Of a DNA stretch of 64,000 nucleotides, positions 33,347-43,122 are shown piece by piece. The notes beneath the pieces are model-generated. The model did not search any database. It was not told where the DNA came from and saw only the letters and a program-made list of their open reading frames with translations. Source of the stretch: Nocardioides mangrovicus (GTDB lineage: Bacteria > Actinomycetota > Actinomycetes > Propionibacteriales > Nocardioidaceae); the NCBI RefSeq assembly GCF_003674065.1, contig NZ_RDBE01000001.1, positions 581,614 through 645,613 of the forward strand, in the 5' to 3' direction. Made by a program: the position numbers and the translations under genes. Every line of letters begins with the position of its first letter. Positions within the stretch are counted from its first letter, which is position 1.

Positions 33347-34333
33347 ATGACCCGCACCCAGGCCTTCCGGGCCGCCACCGCTCTCGCGACCGTCGCTCTC
33401 GCGGCCTCCGCGCTGTCCGCCTGCGGCGCCGGCGGCGCCGGCTCCGGGGGCAAGAAGGTCATCGGTGTGGCCGTCGCCGACCAGAAGTCGCTCTTCTACG
33501 TAGCCGAGGTGGCGGGCATCAAGGCCGAGGCGAAGAAGCGGGGCTACAAGATCAAGCTGGTCTCGGCCAACAACGACTCCAACCTGCAGATCAAGCAGGT
33601 CAACGACCTCATCACCCAGCAGGTGGGCTCGCTGATCTTCACCTCGCAGGACTCCACCGCCGCGGCCGCCGGCGTGAAGGCCGCCAATGCCGCCGACATC
33701 CCGGTGATCGCGGTCGACCAGCGCCCGGAGAACGGCCAGGGCAAGCTCGCCACCTACATCGCCACCGACAGCGTCAAGGCGGCCGACCAGCTGTGCACCT
33801 GGATGTTCTCCCAGATCGGCGGCTCCGGTGACATCGCGATCCTGCACGGGGTGCTCGGCTCCACCGCGGAGATCCAGCGGACCCAGGGGTGCAAGGACGC
33901 GCTGGCCAAGAACAAGAACATCAAGGTCGTCGCGCAGGAGACCGCCAACTGGGACGAGACCGAGGCCTACAAGGCCACCCAGAACATCCTCACCGCGCAC
34001 CCCGAGATCAAGGCCGTGTTCGCCGAGAGCGACGCGATGGGCCTGGGTGCGGCCAAGGCGGCCAAGGCAGCCAACAAGCAGATCGTCTCGGTCGGAATCG
34101 ACGGCTTCCCGACGATGTTCGACGGCATCAGCCAGGGGCTGACCCAGGCCACGATGGCCCAGCAGCCTTACAAGATGGGCAAGATCGCGGTCGACAACGC
34201 CATCTCCTTGATGACCGGCAAGGGCAGCGTGCCGAAGCTGCAGTACCAGAACACGGTGCTCATCAACAAGGACACGGTCGGCAACTACAAGGCCACGCAG
34301 TTCTACGGCCCGAACGCCAACTCGTTCAAGTGA
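33347..34333 (+). CDS. Sugar ABC transporter substrate-binding lipoprotein (RbsB type)
   Basis: 328-aa periplasmic-binding-protein fold of the ribose/xylose class. Lipoprotein signal: hydrophobic core to residue 22, then lipobox LSAC with C26. VIGVAVADQKSLFYVAEVAGIKAEA begins domain 1; the ligand-contact segment VIAVDQRPE and the NWDETEAYKATQNILTAHPEIKAVFAESDAMGLGA region are typical. AGGAG lies 7 nt before the ATG. It delivers a sugar or polyol to the permease encoded at 35913. Confidence 0.9.
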   Translation: MTRTQAFRAATALATVALAASALSACGAGGAGSGGKKVIGVAVADQKSLFYVAEVAGIKAEAKKRGYKIKLVSANNDSNLQIKQVNDLITQQVGSLIFTSQDSTAAAAGVKAANAADIPVIAVDQRPENGQGKLATYIATDSVKAADQLCTWMFSQIGGSGDIAILHGVLGSTAEIQRTQGCKDALAKNKNIKVVAQETANWDETEAYKATQNILTAHPEIKAVFAESDAMGLGAAKAAKAANKQIVSVGIDGFPTMFDGISQGLTQATMAQQPYKMGKIAVDNAISLMTGKGSVPKLQYQNTVLINKDTVGNYKATQFYGPNANSFK

Positions 34334-34347
34334 CGCCGGGCGCGACG

Positions 34348-35910
34348 ATGACTGCGCGAGGCGACCACCGCCGCGACGGTGCGGGCCTGGTCTGCCAGGA
34401 CCTGGTCAAGGCCTTCAGCGGCGTGACCGTGCTCAAGGGCGTCAGCTTCGAGGTGCGACCGGGCAGCGTGGTGGGCCTGATCGGTGAGAACGGCGCTGGG
34501 AAGTCCACGCTGAGCTCGCTGATCACCGGGGTGCTGCCGCCGACGTCGGGCACGATGCGGCTCGACGGCCAGCCCTACGCGCCGGCCTCACCGTCGGAGG
34601 CGCTGGCCAAGGGCGTCGTGCTCATCCACCAGGAGATCCGGCTCCTGCCCGAGCTCTCGGTGGCCGAGAACATCTTCCTCGGCCGGCTGCCGCAGCGCGG
34701 AGGCCGCATCGACCGGGCGCGGATGAACCGCGAGGCCACCGAGGTGCTCGGCTCCCTCGGCGTCGACCTCGACCCGCGCCGCGTGGTGGGCGGGCTGTCG
34801 ATGGCGCGCCAGCAGGAGATCGAGATCGCCAAGGCCATCAGCCGCAACCCCGAGTTCGTCATCTTCGACGAGCCGTCGGCCTCGCTCGGGGAGACCGAGA
34901 CCGAGCACGTGCTCGAGCGCATCCGCACCCTGCGCGAGCGGGGTACGGGCGTCGTCTACATCAGCCACCGCCTCGACGAGGTGCTCGACGTCGCCGACCA
35001 CGTCGTGTGCCTGCGCGACGGCCACCAGGTCGGCAGCTGGACCCGGGGCGACGTGACGCGGCAGGACCTGGTCAACGCAATGGTCGGGCGCGAGTTCACC
35101 TACGAGCACGTCGCACCGCGACCCAGCCGCGCCGAGACGGTGCTGGAGGTCGAGGACCTCGGCCGCACGGGCGTCTTCGAGCACATCGACTTCACGGTGA
35201 GCGCCGGAGAGGTGCTCGGCATCGCCGGGCTGGTCGGCGCCGGGCGCACCGAGGTGGTACGCGCGATCGCCGGCGTCGACAAGCACGAGACCGGCCGGGT
35301 CGTCATCGGCGGCCGCCCGCTCAAGGGCGGGCGCCCCAGCGAGGCCATCAAGGCCGGCATCGTCATGGTCCCCGAGGACCGCAAGAGCCAGGGCCTCCAC
35401 CTGGACCGCTCGGCCGAGGAGAACGTCGTGCTGCCGTGGGAGCGCGACCTGGCCGGCGGCGGGCTGATGACCCGCAAGCTGATCCGCCGGGTCGGCACCC
35501 AGCAGCGCGAGCGGCTCGACATCCGCGGCCGGATGGCGCTGCCCGTGAAGTCGATGTCGGGCGGCAACCAGCAGAAGGTCCTCATCGCCAAGTGGCTGGT
35601 CAAGGACCCCAAGGTGCTCATCGTCGACGAGCCCACCCGGGGCGTCGACGTCGGCGCCAAGATGGCGATCTACGAGATCATCCGCTCCCTGGCCGCCGAG
35701 GGCATGGCCGTCATCGTCGTCTCCTCCGAGCTGGAGGAGGTGCTCGGCCTGGCCCACCGGGTGCTCGTCATGGCCGGCGGCCGCCAGCAGGGCGTGCTCA
35801 CCCGCGACGAGGCCACCCCCGAACGCGTGATGGAGCTGGCCGTCCCGGGCGGCGCCACGAGCGAGTCCTTCGGCCACGACGAGTCGCTCGCAGCGACGGC
35901 AGAGAGGTAG
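34348..35910 (+). CDS. Sugar ABC transporter ATP-binding protein (RbsA type)
   Basis: 520 aa with two nucleotide-binding domains. First: Walker A GENGAGKST, signature LSMARQQE, Walker B VIFDEPSASLGETE. Second: degenerate Walker A GLVGAGRTE, signature MSGGNQQKV and Walker B LIVDEPTRGVDVGAK. The ATG at 34348 is preferred; a GTG at 34330 overlapping the preceding stop as GTGA is also possible. It energises the importer formed with its two neighbours. Confidence 0.9.
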   Translation: MTARGDHRRDGAGLVCQDLVKAFSGVTVLKGVSFEVRPGSVVGLIGENGAGKSTLSSLITGVLPPTSGTMRLDGQPYAPASPSEALAKGVVLIHQEIRLLPELSVAENIFLGRLPQRGGRIDRARMNREATEVLGSLGVDLDPRRVVGGLSMARQQEIEIAKAISRNPEFVIFDEPSASLGETETEHVLERIRTLRERGTGVVYISHRLDEVLDVADHVVCLRDGHQVGSWTRGDVTRQDLVNAMVGREFTYEHVAPRPSRAETVLEVEDLGRTGVFEHIDFTVSAGEVLGIAGLVGAGRTEVVRAIAGVDKHETGRVVIGGRPLKGGRPSEAIKAGIVMVPEDRKSQGLHLDRSAEENVVLPWERDLAGGGLMTRKLIRRVGTQQRERLDIRGRMALPVKSMSGGNQQKVLIAKWLVKDPKVLIVDEPTRGVDVGAKMAIYEIIRSLAAEGMAVIVVSSELEEVLGLAHRVLVMAGGRQQGVLTRDEATPERVMELAVPGGATSESFGHDESLAATAER

Positions 35911-35912
35911 CG

Positions 35913-37001
35913 ATGTCCACCACCAACCCGGCTCCCCAGCACGACTCGAGCACCTCAGAAGGGACGACCCCCACCGTGCCCGCACCCCGTTCCGCCGACG
36001 CCGCGCCCGAGACGCCCGAGACGACCGAGCCGGCGACCCGACAGACCCCGCGCGAGACCGCGTTGCAGTGGTTCCGGGCGCTGCCCGGCCCGCTGCTGGG
36101 CCTGATCCTGGTGGTGGTCGTGCTCAGCTTCCTCTCCCCGTACTTCCTCACCGAGCGCAACCTCATCAACATCGTCAGCCAGAACTCCGACATCGGGATC
36201 ATGGCGGTCGGGGCGGCGCTGGTGATCCTCATCGGCGGCATCGACCTCTCGGTCGGCTCGACGCTGGCGCTCTCGCTGATGACCACGGCGTGGCTGTTCA
36301 AGGTGCACGACGTCCCGTTCACGGTGTGCGTGGTGGCCGGCCTGATCGTGGGCGCGCTGGTCGGGCTGCTCAACGGCGTGCTCTCCACCTACGGCCGCAT
36401 CCAGCCGTTCGTGGCCACCCTGGCCACCATGTCGGCGGCGGCCGGCCTCGCGCTCTACGTCACCGACGGCAACCCCATCACCGACTTCCCGAACTGGTAC
36501 AACGCCGTCACCAGCAAGGAGATCCTCGGCATTCCGCTGCAGGTGTTCATCCTCATCGCGGTCTACGTCGTGGCCGCGTTCTGGCTGCGCTTCCGGCCCA
36601 CCGGCCGTGCCCTGTACGCCGTCGGCGGCAACGCCGAGGCCGCGCGCCTGTCGGGCATCAACGTCACCCGGACCAAGATCGCGGTCTACGTGATCGCCGG
36701 GCTGCTGGCCGCGCTCGCCGGCAACATCGTCGGCTCGCGGCTCGACTCGGCCCAGCCGACGGCCGGCACCGCCGACCTGCTCAACGTCATCGCCGTGGTC
36801 GTCATCGGCGGCGCCAGCCTCTCGGGGGGCTCCGGCGGGATGCTCAACACCTTCATCGGTCTACTCATCATCGGCGTGCTCAACAACGGCATGTCGCTGC
36901 TGAACGTCTCGCCCAACCTGCAGCCCGTGGTCATCGGCATCGCGATCATCGTGGCCGTCCTCACCGACCGCGGCACCCGTTCGCGCCTCGTGCACTCCTG
37001 A
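35913..37001 (+). CDS. Sugar ABC transporter permease (RbsC type)
   Basis: 362 aa. A long Pro/Thr/Glu-rich cytoplasmic N-terminus (about 45 residues) precedes eight to ten membrane segments. The characteristic GGIDLSVGSTLALS and AVGGNAEAARLSGI segments, and GGASLSGGSGGMLNT near the C-terminus, identify the BPD_transp_2 family. A homodimer would form the pore. Its stop overlaps the next start by one base. Confidence 0.9.
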   Translation: MSTTNPAPQHDSSTSEGTTPTVPAPRSADAAPETPETTEPATRQTPRETALQWFRALPGPLLGLILVVVVLSFLSPYFLTERNLINIVSQNSDIGIMAVGAALVILIGGIDLSVGSTLALSLMTTAWLFKVHDVPFTVCVVAGLIVGALVGLLNGVLSTYGRIQPFVATLATMSAAAGLALYVTDGNPITDFPNWYNAVTSKEILGIPLQVFILIAVYVVAAFWLRFRPTGRALYAVGGNAEAARLSGINVTRTKIAVYVIAGLLAALAGNIVGSRLDSAQPTAGTADLLNVIAVVVIGGASLSGGSGGMLNTFIGLLIIGVLNNGMSLLNVSPNLQPVVIGIAIIVAVLTDRGTRSRLVHS

Positions 37002-38404
37002 TGGAGGTCATGGACGAGGTCCGGGTCCTCCTGCGCGACGCCGATCCGGACGGTGAGCTGCCGCCGTGCCACCTGCGCTCACTGGTGCTCGGACGAGATG
37101 CGCTCGAGCAGGTTCCCGAGCTGCTCGACGTGCTGCTGCGCGAGACCGGGGCCGACGCCGACGGTCGGGTGGTGCTGCTGGTCGACCCGACGCTGATCGT
37201 GCGCGAGGGGGCCGACGTCAAGCTGCGCGCCGAGCAGCTGCTGGCCGAGCGCTTCGACACCGTCAAGGCCGTCCTCGACGACGGCCACGACGAGCTGCAC
37301 GTGGTGGACGAGGTCGTCGCCGCAGCAGCCGAGGCGGCCCGCGGCGCGGCGGCCGTGGTGGCGCTGGGCGGCGGCACCGTCAGCGACATCGGCAAGCTCG
37401 CGGTGGCCGCCTGCGAGCCGCCGCCGGTGCTGGTGACGCTGCAGACCGCCGCCTCCGTGGACGGCTACACCGACGACGTGTCGGTGCTGCTGCGCGACGG
37501 CGTCAAGCGCACGGTGCCCTCCCGGTGGCCCGACGCGGTGGTGGCCGACGCCCAGACGATCGCCGAGGCGCCGGTGGGCATGACCTGCGCCGGCTTTGGC
37601 GAGATGACCTCGATGCTCACCGCCCCGGCCGACTGGTACCTCGCCTCCCTGGTCGGCGCCTCCGGCTTCCACGACGGCCCGATCCGGCTGCTCGACCGCG
37701 TCGGCGACGGGCTGGCCCAGTGGTCGGTCGGCGTCGGTTCCGGCGATCCGGCCGCCGTCGAGCGGCTGACCCACGCGCTGGCGGTCCGCGGCATCGTCAC
37801 CGGCGTCGCCGGCACTACCGCCGCGCTCTCGGGCGTCGAGCACCTGGTCAGCCACATGCTCGACCTGCACCACGCCGAGCACGATCTGCGGATGGGCCTG
37901 CACGGGGCACAGGTGGGTGTCGGCGCCGTGGTGGCTGCGGCCTGCTGGGAGCTGCTCGCCGACCGGATGGCCGACGAGACACCGACACTGACCGCGGACG
38001 CGCTGGACGAGGACGCCGCCCACCAGCACGTGCTGGCCGCGTTCGGCCATCTCGACGAGCGGATCGTCGCCGAGTGCTGGAGCGACTACGCCGCCAAGCT
38101 GCGCCGACTCGACCGCGAGCGCGTCGAGGCGGTGCTGGGCGACTGGCCGCGACACGTGAAGCGGCTCGGCGAGCTGGTGCGTCCCAGCGCCGAGATCGCC
38201 GAACGGCTCGCGGCCGCGGGCGCCACCGCCTCCTTCGCCGCGCTCGACCCGGCCGTCGGGCCCGGCCTGGCGCGCTGGGCGGTGGCGAACTGCGCGCTCA
38301 TGCGCAACCGCTTCACCGTGGTCGACCTGCTGATGCTGCTGGGCTGGTGGGGCGAGGCCGAGGTGGACGAGGTCTTCGAGCGGGTCGCCCGGGTGACGTC
38401 ATGA
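37001..38404 (+). CDS. AraM/EgsA-type sn-glycerol-1-phosphate dehydrogenase-like protein
   Basis: 467-aa iron-containing-alcohol-dehydrogenase-fold protein. It has the NAD-binding GGGTVSDIGK (about residues 123-132), the TAASVDGYTDDVS substrate loop, GFGEMTSMLTAPADWYL and the metal-binding SGVEHLVSHMLDLHH (histidines near 279 and 283). AraM of Bacillus interconverts DHAP and glycerol-1-phosphate. Here, next to sugar kinases and transporters, it may oxidise a polyol phosphate. ATG chosen by the 1-bp overlap with the permease stop. Confidence 0.82.
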   Translation: MEVMDEVRVLLRDADPDGELPPCHLRSLVLGRDALEQVPELLDVLLRETGADADGRVVLLVDPTLIVREGADVKLRAEQLLAERFDTVKAVLDDGHDELHVVDEVVAAAAEAARGAAAVVALGGGTVSDIGKLAVAACEPPPVLVTLQTAASVDGYTDDVSVLLRDGVKRTVPSRWPDAVVADAQTIAEAPVGMTCAGFGEMTSMLTAPADWYLASLVGASGFHDGPIRLLDRVGDGLAQWSVGVGSGDPAAVERLTHALAVRGIVTGVAGTTAALSGVEHLVSHMLDLHHAEHDLRMGLHGAQVGVGAVVAAACWELLADRMADETPTLTADALDEDAAHQHVLAAFGHLDERIVAECWSDYAAKLRRLDRERVEAVLGDWPRHVKRLGELVRPSAEIAERLAAAGATASFAALDPAVGPGLARWAVANCALMRNRFTVVDLLMLLGWWGEAEVDEVFERVARVTS

Positions 38405-39915
38405 CGCGCGACTACGTCATCGGCGTCGACTGCTCCACCACCGCGGCCAAGGCGGTCGTGTGGAACGCCCACGGCGCCGCCGTCTCGCAGGCCCGGGCCA
38501 CCTTCGACCTCAGCCAGCCCCGACCCGGCTGGGGCGAGCAGAACGCCGAGGACTGGTGGACCGCGACGGCCACCGCCGTCCGCCGGGCGGTGCAGACGGT
38601 CGATGAGTCCCGGCTGGCCGCGATCTGCGTGACCCACCAGCGTGAGACCTTCGTGTGCCTGGACCGGGCGGGACGGCCGCTGCGCCCGGCGATGCTCTGG
38701 CTCGACACCCGCGCCACGGCCGAGGTCGACAAGCACGGGACCGACGAGGTGCACCGGATCACCGGCAAGCCGCCGAACCCCACGCCGGCCTGGTACAAGC
38801 TGCACTGGCTGGCGGCACACGAGCCGGAGACGCTCGAGCGCGTCGGCACCGTCACCGACGTCGGCGGCTTCCTCGTGCACCGGCTGACGGGGGAGTGGGC
38901 CACCTCGTGGGCCAGTGCCGACCCGCTCGGCGTGGTGGATCTGGAGAGCTTCGGCTACGACGCCGACCTGCTGCAGGCCGTCGGGCTGACGCCCGAGCAG
39001 ATGCCGGCGCTGGTGGCGCCGGGCAGCGTGGTGGGCGCCGTGCGCGACGACGTCGCCCGCGAGCTGGGCCTGCCCGACGGGCTGGCCGTGGTGGCCGGCG
39101 TGGGCGACGGTCAGTCGGCCCAGCTGGGCACCGGGGTCACCGCGCCTGGCCGGGCCTACCTCAACCTGGGCTCGGGGATCGTCTCGGGCACCTTCAGCCC
39201 CACCTACTCCTACGGGCGGGAGTACCGGACGCTGGCCGCCGCCGTGGCCGGCGGCTACACCCTGGAGACGTTCATCGGCGGCGGCACCATCAACCTGTCG
39301 TGGTTCGTGGAGAAGTTCGCCGGCGTCGACACCACCGCGCTGGGACTCGACCTCTCACCTGAGCAGGTGCTCGAGACCGCCGCGGCGCAGCTGCCGCCCG
39401 GCGCCGAGGGGCTGCTCGCGCTGCCGTACTGGACGGGCGCGCTCACGCCGTACTGGGACCACCACGCGCGCGGCGTGCTGGTCGGCCTCTCCGGCATCCA
39501 CGGCAAAGCGCACGTCTACCGCGCCCTGCTCGAGGGCATCGCCTTCGAGCAGCGGCTGCTCACCACCGGCGCGGAGGAGGCGCTCGCGCAGCCGGTGACC
39601 GACGTCGTGGCGCTGGGCGGCGGCTCCCGCAGCCCCGTGTGGTGCCAGATCATCGCCGACGTCATGCAGCGCCCCGTCCAGATCGTGCGCGAGCCCGAGA
39701 GCACCTGCCTCGGCTCGGGCATGCTCGCCGCGGCGGCGGCGGCGATCCATCCGAGTCTGCCGGAGGCCGCCACCGCGATGAGCGGCTGCGCGGCGGTGTA
39801 CGACCCCGACCCGGCCCGCGGCGAGACCTACGACGCGCTCTTCGAGGTCTACCGCGACATCTACCCGACCAACCGTGCGCTGTTCGCGCGTCTGGCGGCC
39901 GCGACCCATGCGTGA
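38401..39915 (+). CDS. FGGY-family carbohydrate kinase
   Basis: 504 aa. FGGY_N domain begins VIGVDCSTTAAKAVVWN with the phosphate-binding loop; ATP-binding FGGY_C domain has NLGSGIVSG, ALGGGSRSPVWCQIIADVM (the adenosine motif) and ESTCLGSGMLAA. Closest in layout to xylulokinase-like members of uncertain specificity. It would phosphorylate the imported sugar or polyol. Start overlaps the preceding stop as ATGA. Confidence 0.88.
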   Translation: MTRDYVIGVDCSTTAAKAVVWNAHGAAVSQARATFDLSQPRPGWGEQNAEDWWTATATAVRRAVQTVDESRLAAICVTHQRETFVCLDRAGRPLRPAMLWLDTRATAEVDKHGTDEVHRITGKPPNPTPAWYKLHWLAAHEPETLERVGTVTDVGGFLVHRLTGEWATSWASADPLGVVDLESFGYDADLLQAVGLTPEQMPALVAPGSVVGAVRDDVARELGLPDGLAVVAGVGDGQSAQLGTGVTAPGRAYLNLGSGIVSGTFSPTYSYGREYRTLAAAVAGGYTLETFIGGGTINLSWFVEKFAGVDTTALGLDLSPEQVLETAAAQLPPGAEGLLALPYWTGALTPYWDHHARGVLVGLSGIHGKAHVYRALLEGIAFEQRLLTTGAEEALAQPVTDVVALGGGSRSPVWCQIIADVMQRPVQIVREPESTCLGSGMLAAAAAAIHPSLPEAATAMSGCAAVYDPDPARGETYDALFEVYRDIYPTNRALFARLAAATHA

Positions 39916-40708
39916 CTACGACGGCTACCTCTTCGACCTCGACGGCACCATCTACCTGGGCGAGGAGCTGCTGGCCGGCGCGCTGGAGCTGCTGGACGGA
40001 CTGCACGAGCGGGGCCGGCGGACGTTGTTCCTCTCGAACAACCCCACCAAGGACCCGCAGATGTACGCCGAGAAGCTGACGCGGCTGGGCGTGCCCACCG
40101 AGCCGGCCGACGTCGTCAACACCGTCGTCACGATGACCGCCTGGCTGCTGCGGGAGGCACCGGGCGCCGGGGTGTTCGTGCTGGGGGAGGAGCCGTTGCT
40201 GCGCTCGCTGCGCGCGGCCGGCGTCCGGCTGACCGACGACCCGACCGAGATCGACGTCGTGGTCGCCAGCTACGACCGCTCCTTCGACTACCGCAAGCTG
40301 CAGGTCGCCTTCGACGCGATCTGGTTCCACCGCAGGGCGCGCCTGGTCACCACCAACCCCGATGCGTACTGCCCCCTGTCCGGCGGCCGCGGTGAGCCTG
40401 ATGCCGCCGCGGTCGTCGCCGCCATCGAGGCGAGCACCGGCGTCCGGTGCGAGGTCAACGTCGGGAAGCCGTCGCCGCTGATGCTGCAGACGGCGGTCGA
40501 CGTGCTGGGCCTGGACGCCCACGACTGCGTGATGGTCGGCGACCGGCTCCACACCGACATCGCGATGGCCGTCGACGCCGGCATCGACTCCGCGCTCGTG
40601 CTCACCGGGGAGAGCACCCGCGAGCACGTCGCGCGTCTCGGCGCCGACCGGCGCCCGACCTACGTCCTGGACCGCATCGACGACCTGCTGGTGGGAGCCC
40701 GCAGGTAG
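39908..40708 (+). CDS. HAD-IIA family hydrolase (NagD/phosphoglycolate phosphatase-like)
   Basis: 266 aa. HAD motif I is FDLDGTIYLG (nucleophile D10), motif II LFLSNNPTKD, motif III VGKPSPLML, motif IV MVGDRLHTDIAMA. The IIA cap contains the VVASYDRSFDYRKLQVAF stretch. Relatives dephosphorylate glycerol-phosphate, phosphoglycolate, UMP or p-nitrophenyl phosphate. Next to a glycerol-1-phosphate dehydrogenase-like gene, it may release a polyol from its phosphate or repair a misphosphorylated intermediate. ATG at 39908, 8 bp inside the kinase gene. Confidence 0.87.
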   Translation: MRDYDGYLFDLDGTIYLGEELLAGALELLDGLHERGRRTLFLSNNPTKDPQMYAEKLTRLGVPTEPADVVNTVVTMTAWLLREAPGAGVFVLGEEPLLRSLRAAGVRLTDDPTEIDVVVASYDRSFDYRKLQVAFDAIWFHRRARLVTTNPDAYCPLSGGRGEPDAAAVVAAIEASTGVRCEVNVGKPSPLMLQTAVDVLGLDAHDCVMVGDRLHTDIAMAVDAGIDSALVLTGESTREHVARLGADRRPTYVLDRIDDLLVGARR

Positions 40709-40753
40709 TCCGGCGCACCACCGCAGCGCATCACCTACTCGGAGGAGAAGCAC

Positions 40754-41995
40754 GTGAGCACCACCCAGCAGCACGTCGTCGAGGAGTTCACCGTCGACGT
40801 CGCCCAACCCGACCTGGACGACCTGCAGGACCGGCTGCGCCGCACCCGGTTCCCGGAGGACTTCGGCAACGACGACTGGCGCTACGGCTACAACGGCGCC
40901 TACCACCGGCAGCTGGTCGAGTACTGGATCGAGGAGTACGACTGGCGCGACGTCGAGCGGCGGATGAACGAGCTGCCGAACTACCGCACCGAGATCATGG
41001 GCGTGCCGCTGCACTTCGTGCACGCCAAGGGCAAGGGACCGAACCCGATGCCGCTGCTGCTGCACCACGGCTGGCCGTGGACGTTCTGGGACCTGCGCAA
41101 GGTGATCGGCCGGCTGACCGACCCGGCGGCGTACGGAGGCGACCCGGCCGACTCCTTCGACGTCGTGCTGATCTCCCTGCCCGGCTACGGGTTCTCCTCG
41201 CCGCTCACCGAGACCGGCTGGAACTTCTGGCACACCGCCGACCTCGAGAACGTGCTGATGAGGCAGGTGCTGGACTACGAGCGCTACGCCACCGCGGGCG
41301 GCGACTGGGGCGCGCTGATCGCCCAGCAGCACGGGCACAAGTACGCCGAGGACGTCATCGGCCTCTACACCCACTTCCCGGCGCAGCTGAGCCACTACCT
41401 GCCCGATCACCCCGACGCGCCGCCCGAGGTCGCCTACGACCCGCAGCTGGGGCTGCCCGCCGCCTCGGAGTACGCCGCGGGGGAGGAGGGCTGGTTCGAG
41501 CGCGGGAAGCACTTCGTCGAGCACGAGAGCGGCTACGGCGAGATCCAGCTGACCAAGCCGCAGACGCTGGCCGCGCTGGTCACCGACTCCCCCGCGGGCC
41601 AGCTGGCCTGGATCACCGAGAAGCGCTACTTCTGGGGCCTGGCCGAGCGCGGCGAGGGCACCGAGGCGTTCGAGAAGGTGTGGCCGAAGGAGGACCTGGT
41701 CACTACCGCGGCCGTCTACTACCTCACCGGCACCGGCGGCACGTCGTCGCGCTACTACTGGGAGTGCCGCGGGAACCCGTGGACGCCGACCCACACCCGG
41801 TTCCCGGTGGTCGACGTGCCCACCGCGGTCAGCATCTACCCCGGCGAGATCTACAAGCCGCCGCGCACCTGGACCGAGCGCTACTTCGACCTGCGCCAGT
41901 ACCGGGTGCACGACGAGGGCGGGCACTTCGCGCCGCTCGAGGTGCCCGAGACCTACGTCGACGACGTGGCCACCTTCTTCCGAGGCCTGCGGTGA
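40754..41995 (+). CDS. Epoxide hydrolase-family alpha/beta hydrolase
   Basis: 413 aa with the N-terminal epoxide-hydrolase domain (EHN; FTVDVAQPDLDDLQDRLRRTR) and an alpha/beta-hydrolase domain. HHGWPWTFWD gives the oxyanion region, GGDWGALIAQQ the nucleophile aspartate (about residue 179), and HDEGGHFAPLE the catalytic histidine. It resembles the juvenile-hormone/microsomal epoxide hydrolase class. GTG start with GGAGGAG 6 nt upstream. Odd in a sugar-uptake operon; it may open an epoxide or hydrolyse a lactone or ester of the substrate. Confidence 0.87.
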   Translation: MSTTQQHVVEEFTVDVAQPDLDDLQDRLRRTRFPEDFGNDDWRYGYNGAYHRQLVEYWIEEYDWRDVERRMNELPNYRTEIMGVPLHFVHAKGKGPNPMPLLLHHGWPWTFWDLRKVIGRLTDPAAYGGDPADSFDVVLISLPGYGFSSPLTETGWNFWHTADLENVLMRQVLDYERYATAGGDWGALIAQQHGHKYAEDVIGLYTHFPAQLSHYLPDHPDAPPEVAYDPQLGLPAASEYAAGEEGWFERGKHFVEHESGYGEIQLTKPQTLAALVTDSPAGQLAWITEKRYFWGLAERGEGTEAFEKVWPKEDLVTTAAVYYLTGTGGTSSRYYWECRGNPWTPTHTRFPVVDVPTAVSIYPGEIYKPPRTWTERYFDLRQYRVHDEGGHFAPLEVPETYVDDVATFFRGLR

Positions 41996-43122
41996 GGCCG
42001 CTGCGACGCCGGCTGCTCCTGGTGGTGGCCGCGCTCACCACGGTGTGCCTGACGGCCGCCTGCTCGGTGGTGACCAGGGTCGGCGGCGCGAACGCCAAGA
42101 CCTACCCCAAGAAGGACGTCGTGCTGGTCGCCTCGGTGATCAACACGACCAACCCCTACATGGTCTCGATGATCCAGGGCGCCAAGGCGCTCTCGAAGCG
42201 GCTCGGTGTGCCGCTGAAGATCGTCGACTCCCAGGGCAGCTCGCAGACCGAGATCTCGAAGATCCAGGCGATCCTCGCCCAGGGCAAGAAGGTGGCGCTG
42301 ATGGTGAACACCGTTGCGAGCTCCGACGCTCCGACGATCGTCAACGCGGTAAAGGCCGCGGGTGGGTACGTGACGATCTGGTGGAACAAGCCCGACAGCT
42401 TCGAGCCGGCCCGCGTGGGCAACAATTTCGCGGCCTTCCAGAAGTTCCCCGGCGTCGTGAGTGGTGAGTGCACCGGCAAGGCGCTGGCCGAGGGCATCGG
42501 CAAGAAGGGCGACATCATCGCCCTGGCCGGGGTGCTCGACAGCACCACGAGCCAGACCCGGGTGGCCGGGCTCAAGCAGGCGCTCAAGGCCTACCCGGGC
42601 GTGCACCTGCTCGACGTGCAGGCCGGCAACTGGGACCCCCAGGTGGCCTTCGGCGTCACCCAGAGCCTGATCTCCAAGTACGGCAAGAAGATCGACGGTG
42701 TCTGGGCCGCCGACGACGCGATGATCCTGGGCGCCACGGAGGCGATGAAGAAGGCCGGCCGGTTCGACCAGGTCAAGTTCGCCTCCGACGGCCTGTACCC
42801 GCCGGTCGTGAAGCTGATGAAGGACCACGCCGGCAACGACGCCGTGGTCGGCGAGACCTTCCACCGCGGCTACATGGCCTCGGCTATCGGGCTCTACACC
42901 TCCTACCTGGCCGTCACCGGCAAGATCAACCCGGCCAAGCTGCCGCGCGACAAGCGGGACAGCCTCTTCAAGCTCGCCTGCGTCACCCCCGCCAACCTCG
43001 CCGAGTACAGCAGGTACGACGACGACATCGACGGCTGGGTCGACACGATGGTCGAGAAGGGTCCGTGGAACACCGCGCCCGCCCAGCTGGTCGGCGCCGG
43101 ACCCGAGAAGCTCCCGCGATGA
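41992..43122 (+). CDS. Second sugar ABC substrate-binding lipoprotein
   Basis: 376 aa, GTG start overlapping the hydrolase stop (GTGA). Lipoprotein signal with basic RPLRRR start and lipobox LTAAC (C24). VVLVASVINTTNPYMVSMIQGA and GDIIALAGVLDSTTSQTRVAGLKQAL identify a ribose-type binding protein; it is clearly different from the one at 33347. First gene of a complete second importer, suggesting either two substrates or two forms of one substrate. Confidence 0.87.
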   Translation: MRPLRRRLLLVVAALTTVCLTAACSVVTRVGGANAKTYPKKDVVLVASVINTTNPYMVSMIQGAKALSKRLGVPLKIVDSQGSSQTEISKIQAILAQGKKVALMVNTVASSDAPTIVNAVKAAGGYVTIWWNKPDSFEPARVGNNFAAFQKFPGVVSGECTGKALAEGIGKKGDIIALAGVLDSTTSQTRVAGLKQALKAYPGVHLLDVQAGNWDPQVAFGVTQSLISKYGKKIDGVWAADDAMILGATEAMKKAGRFDQVKFASDGLYPPVVKLMKDHAGNDAVVGETFHRGYMASAIGLYTSYLAVTGKINPAKLPRDKRDSLFKLACVTPANLAEYSRYDDDIDGWVDTMVEKGPWNTAPAQLVGAGPEKLPR

